NCBI GenBank assembly: GCA_013350335.1
Contig: CM023540.1
Span: forward strand, 51,318,552-51,382,551
DNA length: 64,000 nucleotides
DNA from: Chimonanthus salicifolius
Taxonomy: Eukaryota > Streptophyta > Magnoliopsida > Laurales > Calycanthaceae
Direction: 5' to 3'
The first letter of the stretch is position 1. Every line of letters begins with the position of its first letter. This document shows positions 1-13,205 of the stretch, one piece after another. The translations under genes and the position numbers were made by a program. The notes beneath the pieces were generated by a model that was given only the letters and a program-made list of their open reading frames with translations, did not search any database and had not been told where the DNA came from.

Positions 1-2975
1 ACACATGAGCCTAACAGGTGGACTCAAACATAAACCATATGCCTACACAAAACACAATCACAAACACATAGTTTCATAAAGGAATTATTATTAAATCACA
101 ACCAGAGTAGCTACGGAACACATAGCGATTTAATACATCACATCAACACAAACTAAGTACCACACATGGTACTTTACAAAAACATATGGTTCAAGAAATC
201 AAAAGACAAAGATAGCGGAATTCCCCTCAGTGGGAATCCTAAGGGAACGTAGCAGCCTATACATCCTAAGCTTCATATGGAGGGTTCTTCTCCTCGTGCA
301 CATCTCCTGAAATGTGAGTGATGTGAGCTAACTAGCCCAGTGAAGGAAATATAACAATACAGTCTAATGAAACATCAGGTTAGTTAAATAATCAACATTT
401 GCAATATGATATCTCATGCTTGACAATAAATTCTCAACATTATTCCATCACTGCTGTCATCCATCGTAACACCTACATACTACACTGAGACCATTGTATT
501 CAGTCCCGACACGGTCAAAATACATCCTTACAAGTACATCTCCGACCCTCACATGGCCGGTACTAACACTCCCCAAATCAGCAACTGTCGACACCCCTGG
601 TCCAGTTTACGTAAACCATCTCACACACATGGCCGATATTGGTTCAATAGTTAAGGGCACATGGAAACAGTATTTAAACACATATGATTAACATCATAGA
701 TATTTATAATCATCATAAGCACTTCTTACAATAGTGCATCATGTTCAGGCACATGTGTGGTTTTATCGAAACTTGAAACCACTCATTGCTCAAGATCTAT
801 CTCATTAAACCTTATTTACACCTACTGCAAAGTTAAGTCCCCACACCGAAATTGTGTGGTTTCGAAGTCTCTGTCAACATGCAAACAAGTGTGCAATCAA
901 TAATTGGTCAACATACATAGCATACATGAAAATACATACTTGTAGTATTTCAAAACTATATTGTTTTTCCAAGAATCTTCAAGGCAAATGGAAATAAGTC
1001 TCCTACTTGGTTTCTAACCATTTTAAATTACAATAATCCACAATACAATAATAATAGGTGCTCAGACCAATTCTCATATTGCCTTTTGGCATGACTAGAT
1101 TGACGTATTGAGATAGGTTTAGATGTACAAGGGTTCAGGCCACTTCTCATATTGTCTTCTGGGCATTGAGCAGATTGACGTATTGAGTTAGGCCTAGAGG
1201 TCACTCAGTGCCCGACAGATATAGCATCAGCTTGGAACTGAAGTCACTCAGTGCCCGACAAATAGTATTTGCCTGGAAGTGAATACAATAAGTAATACAC
1301 TATAGTAATAAGAGAAGAAGGGGTTAGTACATTTTTAAATTATCAAATGGGGAATAAACATCACATTAAAACTTAGGATCTAAATATGCAAATCCAAAAT
1401 CAAATAAAAAATCACAAACCAACACTTGGTTCCTCGGAACCAGGTACTGTGGCTTCGGACCGTCCAAGCCACTGTTTAAACTAGTCCATAGAACCTCGGA
1501 ACATGATTCTGATCTTCGGATCGTCCGAGGGTCAAGTCTCGGAAAGCCCGAAGGTGCTTCCGAACCGAAACAGAAAATAGAAAATCCAGTGGGTCTCAGT
1601 GTGTCTAGGAACAGGCCAAGGGAAGCTCGGATCGTCTGAGAGGGGTTTGGTCATTCTGAACAGGGTCGAGATGTCTCGGCAGCAAAGGCGGGCAACGGTT
1701 AGCCTCTTACGCTTCGGGACTTCGAGTCGAAGCTCGGAATGTCCGAAGGCCAACTCTCGGAACTTCCGAGAATCGTTTTCTTCCTTTGTCTGCAACAGCA
1801 GACAGTGACGCTGAACAGAGAGTGAAATGTGAATCCAGAAATAGTGGGTTTTCTAGATTCTATTTTCACATCCAACCGGTCAGATGCACTCCTCAGTGAG
1901 TCCTCTTACCTTAGGGATTAAATTAAAACCTTACACTTAGATAAAACATCCGATTTTGACATCAAAACCAAAGTGGCACAAGAAAATCCATGTTTTTCCT
2001 TAAACTTCAAATTGGTTTTACACGCTCAAAACTCAGACAAAGTTACTTCTATTTGACTCTAAACTAGTTAAAATTTAAAGATGAACAAAATGGGTACCTT
2101 CACTTGAGTTCCTAGTTTGAAAATCCCGACTTTGAAAAATCTTCCTCTTTAAGCTACGGTCAACCGAAAAAATTGAAAAATAGACAAAGAGGGAGAGGGA
2201 GATTGGTCTGGTTTTCAGACTTCACTGGAGAGGGAGGTAAAACCAGCCGGGAAGGCTGAGTTTTATAGAGTGAGCTGAGCAATAGGTGATGGCCAACAGG
2301 AGCTGCATGCAGCAGCTGGCCAACGTCCGAATAGTAACGAACAGTGAAACTGTTCTTTGCAAATAAGTCCGTGGCTGATAGTTTTGGTTTTTGCAAAACG
2401 GTCCAATTTTGAAAAAAATCAGTTTTTAACTAAAATATGGTTTAAAAAAACTTAAATAATCTCAATCCAACTTGACAGATAAGTTGGGTTTTAAAAACTC
2501 TAATCATCATAAAAATTTGGAGATTTAATTTTCACTAAAAACCATAGATCCAAACAAAATTCATAATATGATACTATTTACTTAGTTTAACTTGTGTTAA
2601 ATAAAATGAATTAAAATCCTCATTTTCAGGGTTTGAAAGAATAAACTAAACCGAAATAAAATGGTCTAAAATAATATGTTTGTCTCAAAAAATTTCTCAT
2701 TTCTAAAATCATTTAAAAATATTTATTTCCCTTTCTCAGGGTCTTTTCGGGCTGTTTTAAATATCTTTTTCTGAAATCAGAAATAGAAATCTTTGATTAA
2801 GGAAAACAATATTATCCAATAATAATCACATAATGTCATAAATAATAAAATAATATCAAAGAATGGTAAATTATCATTTTGCCCTTCCAGCTGGACGAGC
2901 TGGATCACTGAGCTTTCAAGCTTCGAGTGGGCTGAGCCTGGGCTTTTCTCAAAGCCTTAACCCTAATATTTGAGA
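1..2975 (-). mobile_element. Tekay/Del-like gypsy LTR, left end outside window
   Basis: This stretch has the same internal order as the better-bounded LTRs at 25.6, 48.6 and 60.3 kb. A block around 300-360 matches the 'cagtgag' block near their left ends. A 'tgcccttc' block near 2880 matches the one near their right ends. The right terminus (GGGTY..TTACA) is missing, so the copy was cut near 2975. No protein domain is visible; the short open frames inside are not credible genes. Sense orientation is inferred as minus by comparison with the other copies, which show a promoter-like TATA and CT-rich leader when read on that strand. Clade assignment rests on terminal bases and LTR length only. 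Confidence 0.5.
1430..1780. repeat. cluster of TCGGA/TCCGA short palindromes in LTR
   Basis: About seven short, imperfect inverted motifs are scattered here, such as TTCGGATCGTCCGAGG and CTCGGAATGTCCGAAGG. They are irregularly spaced and lie inside the LTR at 1-2975. No coding potential is credible. The cluster makes the overlapping open frames on both strands. Confidence 0.55.
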
Positions 2976-5350
2976 TTAATTGGTTAAGATATGATTTATC
3001 ACATGGATTACGCTTAATTTTGGTTAGGGTATTATGCAACGTTCTCAAGAAAGTGGCATCTATTTATGAGATCATTAATCTTCTTTGATATGAGCCGTCT
3101 TTGTCTATTACATATGTGAGATAATTTGATTTTGAATATATAAATTCAGCTCACATATACTTGAGAGAAAACCTCTGAGTGTTAATTTTTCCGAGAGATA
3201 TATCCAGTGAGGTTTGTAGTCAAAGCGCATTTTTCAATGGTGTGAACAAAACTTGGGTCTATTTAGAAAAAAAAAAGTCTAGCTTAATATTGGCTAAAGC
3301 ACACACACACTCCAAGTATAGACCTTTTAAAATGAAATTTTTATTTGTATGATGTGTAGACCTCTCATCCTTGTGTTCCTATTAAATATGTTGATATATG
3401 TGGGTATTATCACTGAAAGCCCTAACGAGACTATAACTCGTCCATTAGGGGTAACTTTGGGGTTTCAAGGCTTGTTGCATACGTAAATGCAATCGAGAGT
3501 ACCAGCCAAAGTGGTACAGTTTTTAGGTTTAGTTTAGGTTTTGATTTAGTCTAGGTATAGTCTAGGTTTAGATTAGGATTATATTAGGATTTTAGTTTTT
3601 AGTTTTTTTAGGTAGTTTTGATCGAGGACTATCAAAGTTTGAGTCTGGGGGTATTTGTTGAGCACGGAAGTCTTACATTTTTACCCCTAATTGTTGGACC
3701 AGTTAGCTCTCAATTATGTGTATATTGGTGCATTTAATATAATTTCTTATTTTTGTAGATTAAAAATGGAGAATTTAGGAAATCAAGCTAAAAGAGTGGA
3801 TAATTGCAAGTTTGGTGCTTAATTTGGAAGACCGGAAATTTTTATGATTAATTTCACTCCACTTTTAGGGATTTCATGTAATTGGTTGGTTTGAATCAAT
3901 ATTCTAGATTTTAAAGTGGTGAACTTAATTATTAAATTCTGGAAAAGAAAACTTGTAATTCAAAGGCCAAAAGGCTGAAATTCAAGATGAATGGGCCAGA
4001 GATCCACTTCAATTGGGCCAAGCTAAGCTCCACAAGCTATCATTGGGCCAGGCCACAGATAGTCCATGCGCATTGCACAGATGGGGCAGGCCAATGTGCA
4101 CTCCAACGTCCAACAAAGGCCCAAGTCCTCAAGCTCAGGTCTAAGGTCTATTGGAGGCCCATATACTCATTTATAGGTCCAAAACTCAAGTCCATAGCTC
4201 ATTCACACGCTGAAGCCTTGTCCATTTCTGTGTCAATTCGCATCATCCAATCTCCTCTCCAATGCAATATAAACCACTCATCTTCCTTCGTAAATCTTAA
4301 CCCTCCATCTCATGTATTAAAATTAGGTCAAACCTTAGATCCACCTTCAAATCCAATCCATTCATGCATTAACATTAGATCTAGAGCATCTAACCTATCC
4401 ATCATCTAGATTAACCTTAGGATCATGACCATTCATGCATCATCTCATCATTCATCCATCTAGATCATCCATCACTCACTAGAGCCATTAGATCTTAAGA
4501 CATTTCATCACAACCATCCATATCATTAGGAAAATCCTAGAGCCTCCACATTCATCCATCACATACATAATTTGCAATAGATCTCGGCCATTCATCATAT
4601 CATTTAATCATCTCCACATTTAAATCACAACCTTCCATCAATGACCATACCATTTATATAATTTATTTTACCCAATCTTCTTAGAGCCATTAGATTTAAC
4701 CCAATCCAATCTCAGACATCCATTCATTAAACCCTAAGATAGAACTACTTGGAGCTCAAGTTGGTCTCCATCGCCCATGCCTTGTCACCACCCTATCCAT
4801 CCAACACACGCCACAAGATTTTTGCAACATAAAAGATCTCCATGCACTTAGATCTAAAACCATCTATATACACTCCTACGATCCTAACAGACATCATCAT
4901 CTACATCACCAACACCTCACACGATTTTCACAATCCAAAACCACCACATTTGAATTTTACACCTAGTCAACTCTTCTCATCAAATCTCATCTCATCTATC
5001 CATTCATCTCATCTCTCAATCTCATCTATCCATTTGCATTGCATTAAACAAACCCTAATCCCACATAGCCAAATTCGAAAATCCCATGCCAAATCCAAAT
5101 CCTAAAATCTCTCTTTCCTTGCTTGCACTCCACTCCACTCCAAGCCACCACACATCCCAAAATTCATGTACACCTTGTTCAAACCCTAACATTTGCAACT
5201 TTTAATCCCAATCAATATGCACATCAACACATGGATTTAAACATAGTTGTCAACCCACATAATATCTCTCACACATATGATCATAATAAACTCACTCAGC
5301 TAACATAGATTTATAAGCCCTTCCACATGGAATCATAATACAAATATCAA
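2976..5350 (+). mobile_element. probable Ty3-gypsy tail and LTR remnant
   Basis: Noncoding. Around 3630-3655 a G-rich tract (GAGTCTGGGGGTATT) is followed directly by TGTTGAGCACGG. This looks like a polypurine tract next to an LTR start, as in Tat/Athila-type gypsy elements. Downstream, 3980-5300 is strongly C/A/T-biased with many 'catcca' and 'ctcatc' motifs and a possible TATA near 4269. The boundaries are not resolved and no pol domain is visible. The open frames at 3987-4409 and 4842-5105 have low-complexity translations, so I do not treat them as genes. Confidence 0.3.
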
Positions 5351-7639
5351 CAATCAGTATATATTATGTTGCAAAACTAAACACAGATTAAAAACCTACC
5401 AACGGATTATACTATAACACAAATAAGTGTTATCGTTCTCTCCAATCGGGTACGTCTACCCTATACTCATCATTTATTGCATAGATTAATTATCCTGTAA
5501 TACACACAGTTATCCACATAATGCATATCCCTATCGGAATCACGGTTGGATACCTGATCTATCATCAGATTACCAACATCACAATACCAAGTAGTCTTTA
5601 AGAATAAGTGAGTTTCGTACTCCGTTTTAGGATAGCTAGATCTAGACATCCCGAAACACTCTCATGTCCACGTTTCATATGTAGAAACTCATAATCACCT
5701 CCTTACGTGTGAACAGTGTCGGTATCACATTCTAATCCCATCACATCCTTTCATTCAATAAAAATGACCACGGATATCCACTTATTGCCGTAGGGTTAAT
5801 GGTGAAAGAAACATTATATTGAATGCAAAATGAGATGCATTTTAGTAAACACATAGTGTGGTTGAATCTCCTCACCTTCCGTTGGCCAGCGCTTTTCAGT
5901 AATATGTTTAAAAGGTAAAAAAATGTAAATACAACGTATAATAATGCTATATAACCATAATATATACTCCTAAGTGTTTAGAATATTATGACAATACATT
6001 TATAGAGTTTTCTTACAATTTTGTAAAAATTACGATTTTGCCCCTAAGCGTAATACGGACTAAAAACAAACCCACAAGTGGTCTAAAATAAGTATTTTTA
6101 ATAAAATTCATTTTTGAAACCTTTTCAAAAATTACATTTTTGCCCCCAAAAATATCCAAAATTACCAAAATGCCCATGGGCACTATTCACAAAAATTACG
6201 AAAATACCACTGGCACTGTTTACAAAATTACGAAAATGCCATTCGGAAACTATTCATAAAATTTAAGAAAATGCAATTGGGTACTGCTCATAAAAATTAC
6301 GAAAACGCCATTCGGGCACTATTCATAAAATTTACGAAAATGCCACTGGTACTGTTCATCGAAATTACGAAAATGCCATTCGGGTGCTATTCATAAATTT
6401 TACGAAAATGCCACTGTCACTGTTCACCGAAATTACTAAAATGCCGTAGGGTACTGTTCACCAAGATTACCAAAATGCCCTTCTGACAATTTAGGGACTG
6501 CACAGTGCGCCGCAAATCACTGTTCACGGACGGATTTTTCAATTTTTTTTTAATATTTTCTTCTCTGATTTTTATAGAGCAAACCGTAAGGTATTTTATG
6601 ATGAAATTAAATATTTACTTCCTCTTAATGAGGTCTACAAAATAAAAATATTAACTCAAAATAAATACTTACAGAAATCTTCTGAAAATGTAAGACAACT
6701 GCTTTAGGGCACTTGTAAACACCAGCAGAGAGAAAAAACTTAGAAAACCGTTTGAATTTGTGATTTTAAATGAAACTGAATGCACCTATTTATAGTGTTT
6801 TGAAAAACACTATTGAAAACTGCTGGAATGACCCTGACCGTTTGATCTGTCGGCAGAGGGTTGAAAAATCTCAACTGTTCAATAGTGTCGGCAGAAGAAG
6901 ATAAAAATTATCTTCTGTAACAGTGAAAAATACTATTACTTTAACCTTTTTCTGTTCGTCTATATTAGACCCTAACTCGTGAAAAATCGATATCGAATGT
7001 GTGTTGAGGACACGGGGTTTACCGACGGTGGAACGTTCACTTTTTGTTTTGACACCGGAAATAGGGTATTTTTCATAAAGTCAACGTTTTAATAAAATAG
7101 ATGGCTTATAATCACTGTGATTTTGACATTTCGAAACAAGTGTTTAAAATACTCATTTCGACATTCTTAAAATGTCAAAGAGTTTGATAAAATACAGATC
7201 GACTGTGATTTGAGTTTGATAATTTTCGGAATACTGGGTACCTTAAAAATCGTGGCTTTTAGATAAAAATATTTGTAAAATACACGTCTCGAGGAATACT
7301 CGTGAAATTCTGTAAATACCACTGACTAGCGTACTCAAAGACTTAATATGTGTGTGAATTTCAAGGTTTGAATATATTAGAAGAGTGATCTTTCACACTC
7401 AAGAGGTTTGTAAGATACTATTCATAATTTTATATGTAAAACAAAATACATTAAGTAATGTCCAAAATGCCCTCCGAACTTCGTCGGCCTGGATCACTAA
7501 GCAAACGAGCTCTGATTGGGTCACATAATCCCTTTTCGGGAAGCTCTTTCCATAGTCTAATCATATTAACCGGTCATAAAGCCGAGTTAATAATTCTAAA
7601 AAAATATTATTTTTCTAATTTAAGGGTCGGGTTATTACA
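5351..7639 (-). mobile_element. Tekay/Del-like gypsy LTR fragment
   Basis: The right end is clear: GGGTCGGGTTATTACA finishes at 7639, matching the right termini of the LTRs ending at 29388 and 63873. The 'aatgccctccgaacttcg' block at 7468 matches the 'tgcccttc' block of the other copies. The left end is not resolved. A 34-bp tandem array sits inside it. The copy is noncoding. Confidence 0.5.
6161..6500. repeat. 34-bp tandem repeat, about 10 copies
   Basis: The core 'attacgaaaatgcc' recurs near 6161, 6195, 6227, 6261, 6296, 6330, 6364, 6398, 6432 and 6466, a period of about 34 bp. Two subtypes mostly alternate: one contains 'attcgg..ctattcat' and the other 'actgg.actgttca'. This gives an approximate 68-bp higher-order unit. 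The array lies inside the LTR ending at 7639. Confidence 0.85.
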
Positions 7640-9233
7640 ATATGTATGACAATCACACAAAGGTAATTGGACCCAACACACCTAGGATGACCTGGACTAG
7701 ATTTAGATCACATCTTGGTAAATTATAAATCATGTCTAGTGGTCTTTGGCAGCCAACAAAACCAGATGGAATCAAATGTTTTATTGTCATGTCGACACAT
7801 TGTGTCTGGCGATCCATCGCATTGACAGGGACGATTAATTATGGTAAAGTGATGCATCGTCTAGAAAAACGAAGGTTCTGGTTTGGAATGGTCTATCAAA
7901 CACCAGTGGTCTCGGGACGATACAATCGTGCTCACGATGTATCGCTGGGACAGAGCCTATTCAGTTAGGTATACGATCGATCGCCTGGACTTAAATGATC
8001 TGGACAGAGAATTAAAGGTTGATCATGGACGATCAATCGGTCGCACAATCAATCGTGTTGACAGGGCTGACACATCGGGCACACGACCAATCACCTTAGG
8101 TCTGGATAAGGATTGACTTGACAAAACACTGCCAAAACAGGATAGCCTCAAGCCGATACATTAGCCATCCCACGATCAATAGCCAATGAACATGGACAAT
8201 CAATCGTGAGGCACGATAAATCATGCGTGACCATTTTCTAGCCGTTAGAGAATGTTTAATGCGGAACGATCACTTTACAACGACTCACGATCAATCGTGA
8301 TCCCCGATCAATCGCCCATTGTAAGTTCGAATTTTTCTGGGTTCCTATTAATACTCCAAAATTTGATGGTTTTGGTGGGACACTTAGAGAGAGCTTTGAA
8401 TAGGAGAGTCGTAAGGCAACTCAAAAGATCTCACCTCATCTCTATACACTTTACTTAGGTGAATCATTTGAAATCAATCATCTTTATTGAGATTGAGAGA
8501 GAGAGAACAATATCTAGGATTACAATAGACACATCTTGAATCCTAGAACCTCCTCCCAAGGATTGTGATTGCGCATACACAAGGCACATCTTCGTCGACA
8601 TCAACATCAAATTGGGAAGGACTCTTCTAGAAGCACATCATCTCAAGAGAACTCAAACAAGCAAGTGCTTCTTAGTGTTGATTTAATTTTAAATTATCTT
8701 CATTGTACAGTGGAGTAGATCAAGGTGATTGAACCACTCTAAAAAATAGTGGCATAAGGACGTAGAATGTGGTTGGTCGAACCTTTTAAAATCTTAGGAG
8801 ATGGTGAAATTGCCAATCAATTGAATAGGTGGAAGTCTTATTCTATTCGTGAGGGCTTAATTCCCCACATAGTGTATTTGGGATAACCTAGGTTGGGTGA
8901 GTCCAACAGTGGATGTATGTTTGTTTAAACCGAACTACTAAACATTTTGTGTTGTGGGTGTTGTTTTTGTTTTTGTGTGATTGTTCTAGTATTGACACAA
9001 TCTCTTATCACACAACACATATCTTTTGATTAACATTGTTAATTCGTTGATATTTATTAATTAATCAAGAAATTTGTGAAGACCGAAAAAATTGGTTATT
9101 GCCATATTCACCCTCTCTGCCCCACCCCCCCCCCCCCCCCCCCCCCCCTCCTCTCTCCTCCTCCTCCTCCTCCTCCTCCTCCTCCTCTCTCTGGTCAATC
9201 TTGACTAGTGTTTTAGCACACCGGGAACTTTCA
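7640..9233 (+). mobile_element. Ty1-copia LTR fragment, plus orientation
   Basis: The 3' part follows the order of the complete plus-strand LTR at 57024-58738. It has a 'caccac..gtgattgttctag' region, 'attaattaatcaag', 'ttattgccatattcaccc', a poly-C tract, and the terminal GGGAACTTTCA. The 5' half carries many ATCAATCG/CGATCAATCG motifs and has no recognisable TGTTAGTGC start, so the 5' end is missing or too diverged. Noncoding. Confidence 0.55.
9125..9190. repeat. C24 homopolymer followed by (TCC)n
   Basis: A run of 24 C residues (9125-9148) is followed by CT-rich sequence and about nine TCC units. It sits just upstream of the LTR terminus, as equivalent G/C runs do in the other copia LTRs here. 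On the minus strand it gives a spurious Gly/Glu-rich open frame. Confidence 0.9.
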
Positions 9234-10117
9234 AATTTCAAATGATTTACCACATGTAAAATGTTTAGAGAGAGAGAGAGTATTTGGGAATCTCAGATTT
9301 TTCAATTTCAAAAGCTCTAACCCAACTCTCCAAAATTCAGACTTTAAATAGACAACCCAAAATTTTTCTAAACTATAAGTTAGTGATGGGTCGTGGCACA
9401 CAATGGGTTGTGGCATTTTAAAAGTGTTCCCCAACCATAAGACTGTTGCACATAAATGCACCTCCAACGGTACAATAACGATCACTCATGATGGGTCGAG
9501 TTCCACGATGAGTCGTCGAGCCTAAAGCCGATGGGTCGCCATTAACGGTAGCATCGTCCTGAGACCAACTGTATTTTACAGAGTTTTTCCAACCAGAACT
9601 CTGAAAATCCCTATCATTTACGATGGGTCGGCAGCAACGATGGTCTTGGTTTGAGAGCGAACCTGTTTGATAGTATTTTCCAACCAGAACCTTTGTCATT
9701 AAATACGATGGATCATAGACCACGATGGGTCTGTCCTGTCTTTGGAGATGGGTCGCCAGACACGGTGTATCGTCCTGGTAGTATACCAGATTTGCAATTT
9801 TGAGTTTCATTAGTTCTGTTGGATGTCAAGGTCCACTAGGCTACTTTATGATTTACTAATATGTTCTCTAAGCCTAGTCAAGGTCTTCCTAGGTGTGTTG
9901 CATCCACCCTAGAGTCATTTGTGGCTAATTTACCTTTGATTGTCATATACTTGGTGATGCTCGAATAATGTTCTTGAGCTTCCAATGCTTGAGGCTTTTG
10001 ATTCAATCTTCACCACTCTTGAATCTTGATTTATTGTGTTCAATATTCCAAGGCAAAATGTACTTCTAGGTCACGAAATTGACAATTAGAAGACACAGTC
10101 AAACCTGGGCACTAATA
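9234..10117 (-). mobile_element. Ty1-copia LTR fragment, minus orientation
   Basis: This contains 'gatgggtcg' motifs, then a 'ctgttggatgtcaaggt...aagcctagtcaagg' block that matches 53236-53340. It ends with a diverged GGGCACTAATA at 10117, equivalent to GGGCACTAACA in the intact copies. It abuts the plus-strand LTR fragment, so the two face each other at about 9234. The left end is not resolved. Noncoding. Confidence 0.5.
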
Positions 10118-12528
10118 AAGGGGATGAAAAAGGGGTCTAAAAATGGAGTTTTGGAACTGAGGGGAAAAATGGCCTTTTTGTATATTTTTAAGTTATGCTT
10201 TCAAACTCAATTTCTATTTTTTGAAGTAAAAAGGGATATAATACTGACTCCTCTGACTCAATGTGTGGTTATTTTCAGTATTCTAACTTTCTGCACTGTA
10301 CCCTCTGGGCCTAATTCTCAATACTTCCCGTTGATATGCTCGGGGAAAATACGAGAATGAGGCACTAAGTAATTTTATTTACTTTACTGTCTCTATACCT
10401 TCGGGGCTAATTTACTCAATCTATTTGAGATGATTTTTGGTCGCCCAGTGGAGCCATCTGTGGTGATTCTGGTCGCCTTGTGGTATTTGAGTTAGGCACT
10501 GAGTAGTTTTATTTACATTTCCTATACTGTACCCTTTGGGCTAAACTCTCAATACTCTCCAGGCGCCGGAGAAATACGAGATCAGATATTGAGTACTTTA
10601 ATTTTCCTTTTATTGTGTGTTTTGGATGGCTAGCTCCTTTGATATAATTTAATCTAATTAAAAAGAGCCTAGCAGACTTACAACTATTACCTTGTTTTTT
10701 TGAGGAAAATAAACAATGGGAATTTGGGATTTCACTTGTATTTTATTATCAAAACCAATATTTACATGACTCTCCATTTCTACAAATTTCTTGGAAAAAT
10801 TAACTGGATGAATGTGAGAGGACTCAACTTGATTCCTGTTTTGGAATTATTATGAAAATTATTAACTCAAGGATGAAATGGAGACCATTGACATTAAAAG
10901 ATGAAAAGGATTAAGTGGGACCAGAATGCGAGACTTGACACGCTTACATGTAAGGGATGAAACACTATTCTAATTATTAGAATGTAAGCATAAAAAGGTG
11001 TTAGAGAGCCGAGGCCTAATAGTCTATAACGCAATATGGGACCCATGTAAGCGTCTAGTGGTTAATAGGTTTGATGAATGGGATGAAGACGCGAGTTGTT
11101 AGTAATCCATTTGGAATTGTTATATAAGCATATGATAGATCATATTAATCCTTGGTGCAGGTATGGTAAGTTTGGAATGTTTCGGGTTTAAGATCGAGAC
11201 TGTAAACTGAGTAATGGTTGGTACTCTTCAAGGTAAGACCCTACGTAAGAAGGGCACTAGGAGTTGTGGCTCCAGTGTGAGCTATCCCTGCTAATGGGAT
11301 TTTGGTAGCTTGGTGAATTGAGAACTACCTTCATGTGTGATATAGGTCGTAGTGTCATATTAGACCGTTAGGTCATATAAGCCATAGGGTTGTGAATGAT
11401 CATAAGGATCGTATAGCGCTTGCAAGTTGCTGCATTACTTCCGTGTAGGGTTTTAATGCTTCCGAGGCATAGTGAGGACCCTCAGTGAGGCTCAGTGAAG
11501 AACCTCAATTTTGGGATATGACTTAGTGATGAATCTAAGTATGGACTTGGGATATGACATAGTGATAAATCCCAGTATGGAAACATATGAATGATATGCA
11601 GTGTTCTCTGGAGAAGGTGATTTAAGGGTATAAATGAATCATGCATTGGTAATATTGCATTCCACTTTTGTTATATTAATTTTGGAACTTGGTTTATTTA
11701 TATTGAGCTCTCTTCACTGGACTGGTTACTCACGTCCCTTACAATGCAGGATATGAACCTGAGGAAGGAATGGAGGAACCCTTAGGGCCTCGTTAGGAGC
11801 TGGAAAATGGATTCTTATAAATACATTCCCACGGATGGAAAAGAAAAATTGAAAAACTTACTTATTTTCACAAGTTTGTAATAAACATGCCACTCATGGT
11901 GTGAAAACCTATGCATGTACAAACCATTATGCCTCTTTATGCTACTCCGATGTATTGTATTGTATATTGGTGTGTTATATGATTTCCAGGTGGAGAAATG
12001 TGGAATTTGGATAAAAGATGGAAAAAGATTGGAAAAATAGTTGCTGTCATTTTCGAGGGCCTCGAAGTCAGTGTCAAGGGCATCGAGCTGGAAGCAATGC
12101 AGATGACAAATTGGCCTCAGGTCGAGGGTCTAGGTGCTGGAGGAAGGGCTCGACTTGGGAGCAAAACTAAAATACAGACTCGATCACAGACTGAGGGGCT
12201 CGAGGAACCCCGAGGGCCTCGACAATGGTTGAGGGGCTTGACCATCTTGAGGGCCTCGACGATGGTCAAGGGGCTCAACTTTGACAGATTTGAAAGGTTT
12301 AGATTTGGAAATTTGGAGAATTATCTCACTTGCTTAAATGGGTTTTGAGAAAGGAACATATGTTACATGTTCGAGTCCTCACTGGCAAATATGACATTTT
12401 CTAAAGGATTTTAATTGAGCCGTCTAGTAGCCCAAGTATCTTAGCTAAGAACTTTTTATTGGTTTAAGGTTTGATTTGAAAAAAAAAAATAGTCCCTTTC
12501 GAGCCCACCATCGGGTCAAAGCGTGACA
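10118..12528 (+). mobile_element. gypsy LTR in opposite orientation
   Basis: The right terminus GGGTCAAAGCGTGACA at 12528 is the reverse complement of a TGTCACGCTTTGACCC start, the same terminal class as the copy at 37772. Inside are duplicated blocks at 10250-10370 and 10490-10610 ('ctgtaccctctgggc' and 'ctgtaccctttgggc') and a cluster of 'ggcctcga' motifs at 12050-12270. The 116-aa open frame at 11998-12348 covers that cluster and looks accidental. The left end is unclear. Confidence 0.4.
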
Positions 12529-12935
12529 ATATTTATTACATTAATTGAGGGATATAAGTAGTGATCCTATGTCCTTCAATGACAAGAAATGCTTCTGAAA
12601 ATTTTTTAGATCTTAACAAATTAAATTGAGAGTTTGTTCTATCACCATATTTCTAAATAACAACAAATCAATACCATCCTTGTCATTTTTTTTTCAATTT
12701 TATAATTGAGTGTTGTGAAAAATGAATAGCTGATGCCAAAAATCCATAGTGAGGTTTCATGAGCAACTCATTTTAAAATGCCGTGGCATTTGCCACAGAC
12801 GCGCTCCTGTGTCGAGAAATTCAAAATCAGTGAAGACTGAAATCCCTCTCCCTCTCTCTCTTCAGTTTAAAAGAAGATCCGTTAGAGTCATTTTCGTGGA
12901 TTTCCATTTTCCTTGATTTGTGAAAAAAGGGGAAG
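12529..12935 (+). promoter_or_regulatory. upstream region of the 529-aa gene
   Basis: About 400 bp lie between the upstream LTR and the first ATG of the host gene. The last 100 bp include a CT-rich stretch (12844-12865) typical of plant 5' leaders. I see no convincing TATA box and cannot place a transcription start. The LTR upstream leaves very little ancestral promoter unless the promoter includes TE sequence. Confidence 0.35.
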
Positions 12936-13205
12936 ATGCAGAAAAGCGGGATAAGAAAATCCGCAAGGAAGCCGCTTGTCGACATCTCCAACACCCGGAA
13001 GAAACTTCTGAAAGAACCATCGGCCAAGAAAAAGCCGTTCTCAAAAGTTGACGTAGAAGATCAAACAGCCAAGAAAATCCCGATCTCGAGTGGGGAAGAA
13101 GAAGACCCAACGATGAAGAAAATCACAGATAGCGATAAAGACAGCGGCAGAACTCTGGATCGCCTTCTCCTCGCCCATTCCCAACTCTCCATTCTCTTCC
13201 ACCAG
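12936..13205 (+). CDS. exon 1 of the 529-aa gene
   Basis: Ninety codons start at ATG 12936, the first in-frame Met after the CT-rich leader. The exon ends at CAC CAG before GTTTCC (phase 0). The translation is Lys/Arg/Ser/Glu-rich and ends in LLLAHSQLSILFHQ. Without splicing, the frame runs about 80 nt into the intron and stops. The overlapping minus-strand frames at 12827-13294 are shadows. Confidence 0.8.

Noticed and set aside
3987..5308. 140-aa, 87-aa and 61-aa plus ORFs
   Set aside because: His/Ser/Pro-rich translations of C/A/T-biased repeat DNA; no domain, no splice or promoter context.
6161..6500. Possible CRISPR-like array
   Set aside because: The whole unit is repeated with no unique spacers, in a plant LTR; it is an ordinary tandem repeat.
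9065..9253. Gly/Glu-rich 62-aa minus ORF
   Set aside because: Product of a C24 homopolymer and TCC microsatellite.
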